Source: a bacterium (GTDB lineage Bacteria > Zixibacteria > MSB-5A5 > GN15 > FEB-12). From it: a DNA stretch of 8,451 nucleotides. Each line of letters begins with the position of its first letter. Position 1 is the stretch's first letter. The translations under genes and the position numbers were made by a program. The stretch spans positions 1 to 8,451 of the forward strand of contig JAUWMW010000087.1 of the NCBI GenBank assembly GCA_030612965.1, written 5' to 3'. Shown here piece after piece: positions 1 through 6,066 of this stretch. The notes beneath the pieces are model-generated. The model did no database searches, was not told where the DNA came from, and saw only the letters and a program-made list of their open reading frames with translations.

Positions 1-1001
1 AGATGCATCAGAATCTGGTTCTCCGCCGTGATATGCGGCGTAACCGTCAAGATCGTGCCGACCTCCTCAAACTGAATGACCACGTTGCCGGATTCATCAA
101 ACTGTTTGACCGGTACCTTTGCACCCATCTGAATTCTGGCCTCGTGATTGTCAATCGTGGTGATCTCTGGATGAGCGATAATCTTACCCTTGCCGTTGCT
201 GACGACAGCATCGACGAAGGCTGTAACGTTCCAGCCATGCTGCAGAGCGGTCACCTGATAGTGGAAGGCCGGCTTGGAAACGTCGGAGGCGTTGATATCA
301 CCGGACTGACGAATCTCACGCCCGCTCTCGGTGACATAGGTGCCATTGATGTCCCAGTCGAAGCCGAGTTCGGAGAAGTCGTCCGTGTAAATTTCCAACA
401 GTTGGGCTGAGATTTTGATCTGGTACGGCGGTTTGTCAAGCTCGGCAATGTACTCGAGCAGCTTCGGCATGTTCGCTGGCACTTCCTGGATGATGATCGA
501 GTTGGAGCGGGAGTCGGCATCGACTTTGCCGCGTTCAGTCAGGAGCGACTTGACGGCGGTGATGATATCACCGGAAACTGAGTTGGAGATCCTGACGATT
601 TTCGTTTCGAGATCGACCAACTTGCGTTGCTCCACGCGATGTTTCTCTTGTTCGGTCAGTTCCTCGCGGTGCGCTTTGTTGTCGAGAATACGGATGTAGC
701 CGCCATCCTCATCGACCACGGCCAGATTATAGGTGCGACCGATAATATCCATCGCCTGCCGCCACTGAACGTCGCGCAGCTTGATGGTGACGGTTCCCTC
801 GACGCCCGGAGCAATCACGACATTGACCCCGCCGTAATCGGCCAGGAAGGTCAGTACCGAACGAATATCGGCCGACTGGAACTGGAGGTTCTCGATCGGT
901 TTGCCGGTATCCGGCGTTTCGGCCGTTATGCCTGCCGCCGCGAGGAGCCCGAGCACCAGGCCGATTATGAAACGATGTTTCAGCTTTGTTTTCCAAGCCA
1001 T
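1..1001 (-). CDS. pilQ: Type IV pilus secretin PilQ, AMIN-less, C-terminus beyond window
   Basis: Outer-membrane secretin that forms the channel through which the pilus leaves the cell. I translated it from ATG at 1001; it stays open for 333 codons to the left edge. Residues 1-27 form a Sec signal peptide (basic start, hydrophobic core, cleavage near GITA/ET). Residues 36-107 are an STN/N0-like domain (ENLQFQSADIRSVLTFLADY). Residues 108-132 are a charged linker. Residues 133-192 are an N1 (secretin_N) domain with SRSNSIIIQ. From about 194 the secretin core starts (QIKISAQLLEIYTDDFSELG), and the signature VGTILTVTPHI lies near the edge. No AMIN domain precedes N0, unlike proteobacterial PilQ; that domain is in the upstream neighbour. 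It starts 19 nt after that gene's stop, with AGG-type ribosome-binding sequences in the gap. A GspD-like secretin is the alternative, but the pilMNO context favours PilQ. Confidence 0.93.
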   Translation of the reverse strand, partial: MAWKTKLKHRFIIGLVLGLLAAAGITAETPDTGKPIENLQFQSADIRSVLTFLADYGGVNVVIAPGVEGTVTIKLRDVQWRQAMDIIGRTYNLAVVDEDGGYIRILDNKAHREELTEQEKHRVEQRKLVDLETKIVRISNSVSGDIITAVKSLLTERGKVDADSRSNSIIIQEVPANMPKLLEYIAELDKPPYQIKISAQLLEIYTDDFSELGFDWDINGTYVTESGREIRQSGDINASDVSKPAFHYQVTALQHGWNVTAFVDAVVSNGKGKIIAHPEITTIDNHEARIQMGAKVPVKQFDESGNVVIQFEEVGTILTVTPHITAENQILMH

Positions 1002-1020
1002 GGGATATTACCTGCCTTTC

Positions 1021-2589
1021 TTAATCCTCTATGTGAAGAGCCATTGTGCGACTCCACCCGTATTCGAATATCTGAAAATAGATACGATCAGACTCGATCC
1101 TCAGGACGTAGCCCTTCTTAACGCGGTCACCGCCCTGGAGGATGTAGCCATAGCCGTTGGCATCCTCAAGCAGGGCACGGTTCTTGCCGCCGTCGGATTC
1201 GATGATACCGACCAGCCTGAGACCTTCGACATTCGGCACTTTCTGCTCCACCGGCTCATTGGAGACTCTGGCTTCGTTGATCAGAGTCTCAAACGGATCT
1301 CGGTAGCCACGCGCCTTGTACTTGACAATCAGACGCTTCGGGAACTCGGCAACCATGGTTCCTTTGATTTTCCGCGATTGGGCGGGTGTCCGACGGAACC
1401 GGGAGGTTGATTTCTTTGACTTGTCGGAGTCAACCGCCAGCTTGGCGCCGTCTGATTTCTTGGAAGACTTCTTGGACTCAGGGTCTTGAACTACCGTCTT
1501 TTCAGGCACATCTGGTGGCTTGACCTTGCCCTCAGTCTTATCCCTGGCTCGGTCTACCTTGGCCACTGTCCCGGAAGTTTTCAGAGCAGGCTCATCAGCC
1601 GTCTTAGGTTTCGAGGTCTTCCCGGATTCAGCCTTGGGCGTGGACACAGTCTTCTTTGGCGCTGGAGCCTTCGTCTGGACAGAGGCAACAACAGGACCGG
1701 CCTCGGATTTGTCGGTAGGTTTCACGACCGGCTTGTTCGTTTTTGCCGGTTGCTCAACCGGTGATTTCTTTTGAGTCGTCTGAGGAGGCGCAGGTTTCTC
1801 GTATAGATTGGCCCATTTATCCTTGTCGGTGAAGCTGGCCTTGGGCGTTACCGGTTTGACGACCTGTGGCTCCGTCGGCTTCTCAATCTTGACAGCCACC
1901 TTCTCGGTAGGTGATGACGGCTTCTGATCCACCGGCTGTTTGGTCTTAGGCCGAGCCTTGGGCGGCTCCGGCTCACTGGTGGCAGGTGGCGTGTCGGTTG
2001 ATCCCAGGGCGGCCAGACGATCCTTGTCGATCGCAGCATTCAGTTCCGTCGTTGTTTTGGCCTGGGTTGAGGGCATCGCAGTCGGCGCCACGGGCTTGAC
2101 AGCGACTTTCGGCGCTACCTTAATCTGGTTCGACTTCTTGGCCAGTTCGGCAACAACCACCGAGGTGGACCAGGGGACGAAAGACCGACCCGTTTTGTCC
2201 GGGAACGACACTATCACCGTATTCTGATCACTCTCCACCTGGTAGGCGGTTTCCTTGTCCATATCAAAGACCACCCGCACCACTTCTTCAGGCTGTACAG
2301 CGTACTGACTGGTCCGAATCCCCCGCACCGGACAATGCGGCAGCGAGAGGAACTTCTTGGCGCCCAGGTAGTGTCTGGCTTTGAGGATATCGACGATCAC
2401 CCGAAACGGCTTGCCGTCCTTGGCTACTTCCGTCTGGTGGCTAAACCTCACCGTGCCGTCGACATCGAGGCGCGCCACGGTCTGACCGTTCTGAAAACTC
2501 AACTCGATGTTGGTCACCCGTGACGAGGCAAGAGCTGACGAGGCAGCCAGAAGAATCAGGGCAGCAATTACGCAATAGACTTTATTCAT
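1021..2589 (-). CDS. pilP: AMIN-linker-PilP fusion protein of the T4P alignment complex
   Basis: Periplasmic connector between PilN/PilO and the secretin, 522 aa. Residues 1-21 are a Sec signal peptide; its only Cys (C6) lies before the hydrophobic core and there is no lipobox, so it is probably not a lipoprotein, unlike classical PilP. Residues 24-131 match an AMIN domain (VTNIELSFQNGQTVARLDVD, later FRVIVDI and VVRVVFDM). Residues 132-415 are a long Lys/Pro/Thr/Ser-rich linker interrupted by two short more ordered patches (LNAAIDKDRLAALG near 183 and TDKDKWANLYEK near 254). Residues 420-522 are PilP-like: RDPFE at 430, LRLVGIIES, ALLEDANGYGYILQGGDRV, and IYFQIFEYGWSR at the end. Classical PilP is about 170-180 aa with no AMIN domain, so this is a fusion. 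The start is fixed by a perfect Shine-Dalgarno. The domain assignments are by eye; the symbol reflects the C-terminal part. Confidence 0.88.
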   Translation of the reverse strand: MNKVYCVIAALILLAASSALASSRVTNIELSFQNGQTVARLDVDGTVRFSHQTEVAKDGKPFRVIVDILKARHYLGAKKFLSLPHCPVRGIRTSQYAVQPEEVVRVVFDMDKETAYQVESDQNTVIVSFPDKTGRSFVPWSTSVVVAELAKKSNQIKVAPKVAVKPVAPTAMPSTQAKTTTELNAAIDKDRLAALGSTDTPPATSEPEPPKARPKTKQPVDQKPSSPTEKVAVKIEKPTEPQVVKPVTPKASFTDKDKWANLYEKPAPPQTTQKKSPVEQPAKTNKPVVKPTDKSEAGPVVASVQTKAPAPKKTVSTPKAESGKTSKPKTADEPALKTSGTVAKVDRARDKTEGKVKPPDVPEKTVVQDPESKKSSKKSDGAKLAVDSDKSKKSTSRFRRTPAQSRKIKGTMVAEFPKRLIVKYKARGYRDPFETLINEARVSNEPVEQKVPNVEGLRLVGIIESDGGKNRALLEDANGYGYILQGGDRVKKGYVLRIESDRIYFQIFEYGWSRTMALHIED

Positions 2590-2593
2590 CTGG

Positions 2594-2602
2594 TCACCTC
2601 CT
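2594..2602 (-). promoter_or_regulatory. Perfect Shine-Dalgarno for the AMIN-PilP gene, overlapping the pilO stop
   Basis: On the minus strand AGGAGGTGA lies 4 nt before the ATG at 2589 and overlaps the pilO TAG (2603-2601). It is the strongest ribosome-binding site in the operon; those of pilM, pilN, pilO and pilQ are partial. A ribosome ending pilO would finish on this site, which suggests coupled and boosted translation of the fusion protein. Confidence 0.85.
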
Positions 2603-3215
2603 AGATCGTAATCTCTTTGAGCCGCTCAGCCTCTTTCACAAAGTATGTGGAGAGGGTGAAGACAGCGGAGACGGTTTCATTCTTCTTCCGCCCCGACGCA
2701 TTATCGCCGGCCGCCGGTTGAGAGATGGCAGCGTTGAGGGCCGTAAGCTCGAGATTGTCGACATTGGCGATGAAGGGGAAGTTAGCTACGTAGCTTATGA
2801 ATGAGCCAAGGTCATGGTAAGCCCCGGTCAGACTGATCTCAAACGAGGCTACGTTGTAGAAATCATCTGTTTCAATGCTCAGAGGCTGAATCCCGGTTAT
2901 TTTCGTTCCCGTAAGCGATGAGGCTGTGTGCAGTTGCACCAAGAAGGAGGGGATCTGCTTTACTTCGGGCAACAGCGCCTCGATCTCGTTGTAGCGATCC
3001 AGAAGGTCGACATATTCCAGCTTGAGCGCTTCCAGCGACTTGGCCTTCATCTCGACATTGCGCAGTTCGGTTGTGATTCTCTCAAACTCCTGGGTTCGGG
3101 CCGCGAGTTGCTCGTCGTAGTTGGAGTACAGCCTGGAATGCCAGAAATAGACAACCACAAAGAAAGCCATGACCCCCAGTGCGATCTTCTGAGTTTTGGC
3201 GTCCTTGAAATCCAT
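2601..3215 (-). CDS. pilO: Type IV pilus inner-membrane platform protein PilO
   Basis: Bitopic inner-membrane protein that pairs with PilN in the periplasm and contacts PilP; 204 aa, the usual PilO size. A short cytoplasmic N-terminus (MDFKDAKTQK) is followed by one membrane segment at about 10-26, a coiled coil at about 33-82 rich in Glu/Leu, then the family-typical transition LLPEVKQIPSFLVQLHTASS (81-100) and a ferredoxin-like domain (GIQPLSIETDDFY, ISLTGAYHDLGSFISYVANF). A small Gly/Asn/Lys-rich insertion (about 167-180) separates the last strands. It starts 12 nt after the pilN stop, with a weak GGGA ribosome site, and ends inside the Shine-Dalgarno of the next gene. Identification rests on fold-level pattern and on position between pilN and a PilP domain. 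Confidence 0.92.
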   Translation of the reverse strand: MDFKDAKTQKIALGVMAFFVVVYFWHSRLYSNYDEQLAARTQEFERITTELRNVEMKAKSLEALKLEYVDLLDRYNEIEALLPEVKQIPSFLVQLHTASSLTGTKITGIQPLSIETDDFYNVASFEISLTGAYHDLGSFISYVANFPFIANVDNLELTALNAAISQPAAGDNASGRKKNETVSAVFTLSTYFVKEAERLKEITI

Positions 3216-3227
3216 AACGGTCCGTCC

Positions 3228-3917
3228 CTAATTTAGACTTTTGTGGCTGGTGGTCTTGTTCTTCTTCGATTTGTCAGTATCAACCTGCGCCACCGACGTG
3301 CGCGTTTGCTGGTCGGCGAGCAGATGTACATCTAATGACAGCACGAAGTTAAACGCTGCATATTTATCAAACTTGACTTCGTTGGTGGATACCAGTTCCA
3401 CGTTATCGAAGTAGTCGGAGCGCATGGTATTGATCATGAAGGCGGCCAGAGCATTGAGGGTAAAGGCATACCCTTCAATTCGAGCGGGTCTCACCACCGC
3501 CATAGTCGCAGGTCCGGCCGTGGAGTCACCCGCCGGAACCGGTGCCGTCTCCTCGGTGAACTTGGCCAACCAAACGAATTCCGGTACGTTCCGAGCAACG
3601 TCGCCAAGAATCTGCACCCAGACAGTCCGGTGTCGATCCAGTTTGTCCACCGCCGCCATGCGTTCGGTGATCTTGATTTTGACGCTCTCAAGCCCTTCGA
3701 CAAGCTGAATGTCCTTTTGCAACATAGCGGCACGGCGTTGGGCTCTGGCGATATTGTTGTCGAGTTCAGTGAGCTGGTGTTTCTGGAAGAACGTAATAGC
3801 TACGAGCATAATCATCACGCCAACAGCCCCGCCGATCACGTAGAGGCCAGCTTTACCCAGCGAGAAATCGAAGGACCGCTTACGGTATTCCTTGGGAAGT
3901 AAGTTTATCTCTATCAT
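3228..3917 (-). CDS. pilN: Type IV pilus inner-membrane platform protein PilN
   Basis: Bitopic inner-membrane protein joining cytoplasmic PilM to periplasmic PilO, 229 aa. The N-terminus MIEINLLPKEYRKR carries the conserved INLLP motif (residues 4-8), which in the family inserts into PilM. One membrane segment lies at about 24-44 and a coiled coil at about 46-95. The ferredoxin-like periplasmic domain follows (VWVQILGDVARNVPEFVWL, later IEGYAFTLNALAAFMINTM). Two features go beyond a minimal PilN: a Pro/Ala/Gly-rich insertion at about 123-143, and a hydrophilic Lys/Ser/Thr-rich tail from about 203 with VDTDKSKK, echoed in the linker of the AMIN-PilP protein. The start is 8 nt after the pilM stop, and its AGGA ribosome site (3927-3924) overlaps that stop, suggesting translational coupling. 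Confidence 0.94.
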   Translation of the reverse strand: MIEINLLPKEYRKRSFDFSLGKAGLYVIGGAVGVMIMLVAITFFQKHQLTELDNNIARAQRRAAMLQKDIQLVEGLESVKIKITERMAAVDKLDRHRTVWVQILGDVARNVPEFVWLAKFTEETAPVPAGDSTAGPATMAVVRPARIEGYAFTLNALAAFMINTMRSDYFDNVELVSTNEVKFDKYAAFNFVLSLDVHLLADQQTRTSVAQVDTDKSKKNKTTSHKSLN

Positions 3918-3925
3918 AGCTGATC

Positions 3926-4978
3926 CTACCTAACCTTCCTCATGGCCAGACCGACAGGAACGGTCAATAGCGGGGCTATTCTCTCCGGCTGGAGATACTG
4001 GAACAGTTCCGGGTCGTAGTCGATATTGCGCAACGGGTTGGCGATTTCCAACGGCGTCGACAGCTTCGACTGCAAGTACTCAGCCATATATGGGACTAAG
4101 GCGCCGCCGCCGCACAACACGATCCAGTCGATGTTCTCCTGCTTGGACTGTGACTTGAAATATGAAAAGGCTAACTCTATCCCGGAGACCAGTTCGTCGG
4201 TCGCCGATATGATAGTAGCTTTGAGCATGTCCTGATCGATTGATTCCGCCATCTCGCCTTTAATGGCTTTGGAGGTCAACTCCGGATTGAGCCTGAACTC
4301 CTTTTGGATGGCGTTATACACTTCACGGGTGCCGCTGGAAACGTCACGAGTCGAGTGATATATCCCATCCACTACGTATGTGAGGTTGGTCACGTCATGG
4401 CCGATGTTCAGCAGGCACGTGATACGCGAGGGATCGATCTCGTAGTTGTATTCGTAGGCGTTGTAAATGGCCAAGGCGTCATCATCGACAATCACCGGCC
4501 GCAGCCCACAGTCTTCAACCAACTGAAGATACACTTGCAGGTGTTCCTTACGAGCGGCAACCAACAGTACATCCATTTTGTTGACATCATCGTCGACTTT
4601 GATGATGTGATAACCGAGCGAGACATCATCGACATCGAACGGCGCCCGCTGTTCGGTTTCAAACAGGATCGCCTGCTCGGCTTCAGTGCCGGTTTTCTTA
4701 TCGATGGTAAAACGGTCGGTTATGACACCATGGCCGGAGATGGATACCACCACATCCCTGATCTTGGGATCGGTTTGGTCGATCAACGACTGGATGTTGA
4801 AAATGACGGCTTCCCGATCACGAATCTCGTCGGCAACAATCGCCTCCGGGGGCAGTTCCCTGATCCCGATAGCCGCGACCGCATAACCCGTCTTGGTATG
4901 ATCCAGTTTGACCAGCTTGATCGAATTGGCGCCGATGTCTAGTCCGACCGTGCTCTTGGCTGAGCGAGAAAACAGCAT
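3926..4978 (-). CDS. pilM: Type IV pilus assembly protein PilM (actin-like ATPase fold)
   Basis: Cytoplasmic FtsA/actin-fold protein that docks onto the PilN N-terminus and organises the inner side of the pilus machine; 350 aa, the normal PilM length. Phosphate-1 motif GLDIGANSIKLVKL at 12-25; the PilM-typical EQAILFETEQRAPFDVDDVS at 101-120; phosphate-2 region LLNIGHDVTNLTYV at 189-202; adenosine motif LCGGGALVPYMAEYL at 288-302; family-typical ending VGLAMRKVR. No membrane segment or signal peptide, as expected. It is the first gene of the pilMNO-(AMIN-pilP)-pilQ operon. The start is preceded by a modest AAGAG ribosome site and a leader of about 165 nt that looks structured, so expression may be controlled after transcription starts. 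Confidence 0.97.
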   Translation of the reverse strand: MLFSRSAKSTVGLDIGANSIKLVKLDHTKTGYAVAAIGIRELPPEAIVADEIRDREAVIFNIQSLIDQTDPKIRDVVVSISGHGVITDRFTIDKKTGTEAEQAILFETEQRAPFDVDDVSLGYHIIKVDDDVNKMDVLLVAARKEHLQVYLQLVEDCGLRPVIVDDDALAIYNAYEYNYEIDPSRITCLLNIGHDVTNLTYVVDGIYHSTRDVSSGTREVYNAIQKEFRLNPELTSKAIKGEMAESIDQDMLKATIISATDELVSGIELAFSYFKSQSKQENIDWIVLCGGGALVPYMAEYLQSKLSTPLEIANPLRNIDYDPELFQYLQPERIAPLLTVPVGLAMRKVR

Positions 4979-5042
4979 TGGTCACTCTTTGTCTAAATGA
5001 TTTGTAACTCTTGCTTCATTGTTAATCTATCGACACAACAGA

Positions 5043-5063
5043 GCTTCATTTTATGTTCGAAGC
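5043..5063 (-). other. Small hairpin in the pil operon leader
   Basis: GCTTC (5063-5059) and GAAGC (5047-5043) on the minus strand form a perfect 5-bp stem around an 11-nt A/T-rich loop, just downstream of the T6 run. It may be a stabilising or regulatory element of the pilM leader, or chance. Between it and pilM (4979-5042) I see only A/T-rich sequence and the ribosome site. Confidence 0.25.
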
Positions 5064-5064
5064 C

Positions 5065-5143
5065 AAAAAACCGTCCCGGATAAGCAACTCGACTTCCCGG
5101 GTCGGGCTTTCAGTCCTTCCGAAGTATTATCGGTCGACTACGG
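5065..5143 (-). promoter_or_regulatory. Candidate structured leader (three-way junction plus T6) of the pil operon
   Basis: Read on the minus strand, paired segments nest without gaps. P1 is CCGT (5143-5140) with ACGG (5074-5071). P2 is AGTC (5139-5136) with GACT (5115-5112), containing an inner CCGA/TCGG helix (5133-5130 with 5122-5119). P3 is CCCGG (5101-5097) with CCGGG (5079-5075). Only one junction strand is unpaired, GAAAGCCCGA (5111-5102). Six T follow P1 directly (5070-5065). An alternative helix CCCG/CGGG (5106-5103 with 5099-5096) competes with P3. This could be an attenuator or a riboswitch. I could not match a known class: it shares GAAAGCC with c-di-GMP-I (GEMM) RNAs but lacks their GNRA hairpin. 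Helices are short, so this is a hypothesis. Confidence 0.4.
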
Positions 5144-5150
5144 CGCCACC

Positions 5151-5179
5151 TTTATAGGAATCGAATAATCTGTTGACGA
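5151..5179 (-). promoter_or_regulatory. Candidate sigma-70-type promoter of the pilM operon
   Basis: On the minus strand TCGTCA (5179-5174, 4 of 6 to TTGACA) is followed after 17 nt by TATAAA (5156-5151, 5 of 6 to TATAAT). Transcription would begin near 5144-5146, exactly where the predicted leader fold starts, and about 165 nt before the pilM ATG. It lies downstream of the terminator that follows the pseudopilin, where an operon promoter is needed. Predicted by eye only. Confidence 0.45.
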
Positions 5180-5194
5180 ATAAATGATAACAGG

Positions 5195-5223
5195 AAAACC
5201 CCTCCCGCCTGGAGAGGGGTTTT
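5195..5223 (-). terminator. Strong bidirectional intrinsic terminator after the pseudopilin gene
   Basis: AAAACCCCTC (5195-5204) and GAGGGGTTTT (5214-5223) make a perfect 10-bp stem with a 9-nt loop, so each strand ends in a T tract. It begins about 60 nt beyond the pseudopilin stop codon and separates that gene from the pilM operon. The 58 bases between the stop codon and the hairpin hold nothing I can recognise. Confidence 0.9.
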
Positions 5224-5281
5224 CGGAGGATGAGTAGCAGAGAGTGATCTAAGGCTAAGCTATAGGCGCCAATGTTACCTG

Positions 5282-5821
5282 TTAATAGGCATCACCGGCA
5301 TGTTCCTGAGCCCATTCATCCCAGGTGTCATAGGATCGAACCCGACCAGTCGAGCGCAATACGTTGTGGTAATGCTCCAAGTACTGATCTTCTGCTGTCC
5401 CGACGCTGGTTATGTTGCCGCCACCTATGAATCCAGCCGAGCCATTGGGGTTGAACATAATGGCGTTATTGGGTACATCCGTGAAAACGTACTGCACATT
5501 GTCTGCCAGCGTGTCCTGTCGTACCACCGGATCGCCATTGTCATACACGAAGGCTGTCGGATTGACGAGGTCTTGAAAGATGGTGATAGTCATGTCGTCA
5601 TAGTCGAAATAGACACCATACTGTATCTTGTCCGTGATAGCCATAGAACGGGCCAGTCTCAGCGAGGAGACGATATCTCGGTTAGCGGATCGGAACTGCA
5701 TTCTCTCATAGGCTCGCTGGAATCTCGGCACGGCCATGCTGGCGACAACACCAACGATTACAGCCACGGTGAGCAACTCTATTATCGTGGCGCCGAATGT
5801 TGATCTAAGCTTTGATTTCAT
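5282..5821 (-). CDS. GspH/FimT-type prepilin-like protein (pseudopilin)
   Basis: Type IV pilin-like protein, 179 aa, probably a minor pilin or pseudopilin of the machine encoded downstream. The class III leader MKSKLRSTFG should be cut by prepilin peptidase after G10. The mature N-terminus ATIIELLTVAVIVGVV has the conserved Glu at +5 (E15) and a hydrophobic helix to about residue 30. Ala replaces the usual Phe at +1, which prepilin peptidases often tolerate. SSLRLARSMAITD (52-64) and the terminal VLRSTGRVRSY (154-164) are the GspH/FimT hallmarks; the middle is a beta-rich domain. The AGGTG ribosome site lies 5 nt before the start. The gene appears monocistronic: sigma-54-type promoter upstream, terminator downstream. 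Its position just ahead of pilM is where a pilin gene could be expected, but the GspH pattern argues against the major pilin. Confidence 0.9.
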   Translation of the reverse strand: MKSKLRSTFGATIIELLTVAVIVGVVASMAVPRFQRAYERMQFRSANRDIVSSLRLARSMAITDKIQYGVYFDYDDMTITIFQDLVNPTAFVYDNGDPVVRQDTLADNVQYVFTDVPNNAIMFNPNGSAGFIGGGNITSVGTAEDQYLEHYHNVLRSTGRVRSYDTWDEWAQEHAGDAY

Positions 5822-5874
5822 ATCTGCACCTGAGTGTTAGTATGTCGTTTCTGTTTCCCGGACCAGGAGCGGGT

Positions 5875-5891
5875 CGCAAGAACCGCGCCAA
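5875..5891 (-). promoter_or_regulatory. Sigma-54 (RpoN) -24/-12 promoter of the pseudopilin gene
   Basis: The minus strand reads TTGGCGCGGTTCTTGCG. Compared with the RpoN consensus YTGGCACG-N4-TTGC it differs at one core position (G for A), and the invariant GG (5889-5888) and GC (5877-5876) are separated by exactly 10 nt. Predicted start is near 5864, giving a 5' leader of about 43 nt before ATG 5821. RpoN with an enhancer-binding regulator such as PilR drives pilin genes in several bacteria, which fits the gene, but no regulator is visible here. Confidence 0.7.
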
Positions 5892-5929
5892 TGACCGGGA
5901 CCTGCCTGCACAAGTCATCATTCAGCATA

Positions 5930-5972
5930 GGCCGTGCCTTGCTCTTGGGAAAATCATACTCAAACCACGGCC
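5930..5972. promoter_or_regulatory. Perfect 7-bp dyad upstream of the sigma-54 promoter
   Basis: GGCCGTG (5930-5936) and CACGGCC (5966-5972) form a perfect inverted repeat separated by 29 nt. It lies about 66-108 bp upstream of the predicted sigma-54 start, within the range where enhancer-binding proteins bind. It might instead be a weak transcript hairpin or chance. Confidence 0.35.
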
Positions 5973-5978
5973 ACCTGC

Positions 5979-6008
5979 CATGTCCGCACCGCACAACAGC
6001 TTGACATG
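5979..6008. promoter_or_regulatory. CATGTC/GACATG dyad, candidate enhancer site
   Basis: CATGTC (5979-5984) and GACATG (6003-6008) are a perfect inverted repeat with half-sites 24 bp apart centre to centre. The flanks nearly extend it (TGCCATGTC against TGCATGTC in the reverse complement). It sits about 115-144 bp upstream of the predicted sigma-54 start, a typical distance for an upstream activator site. Confidence 0.4.
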
Positions 6009-6066
6009 CACCCGAGGGAGGCAATCAGCAGCGACGGGAACAAATGCCGCCTGGACGACCTTAAAA

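Noticed and set aside
3..1410. Plus-strand open frames at 3-410, 415-699, 627-1121 and 901-1410
   Set aside because: All are antisense to pilQ and the AMIN-PilP gene. The continuous secretin frame on the minus strand (1001 to 1) explains the region.
1411..2200. Possible tandem DNA repeat in the AMIN-PilP linker
   Set aside because: The amino-acid composition is repetitive (Lys, Pro, Thr, Ser), but I found no exact repeat unit at the DNA level.
4304..4942. Plus-strand open frame of 212 codons opposite pilM
   Set aside because: It lies wholly antisense to a complete, motif-rich pilM, has no convincing ribosome site and resembles no family; it is a codon-bias shadow.
5065..5150. Assignment of the pilM leader to the c-di-GMP-I (GEMM) riboswitch class
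   Set aside because: It shares GAAAGCC in the junction strand and a three-way layout, but the GNRA-capped helix and the conserved core around it are missing. I left the class open.
5122..5150. A second sigma-54 promoter upstream of pilM (TGGCGCC on the minus strand)
   Set aside because: At the required 10-nt spacing the -12 dinucleotide is GA, not GC.
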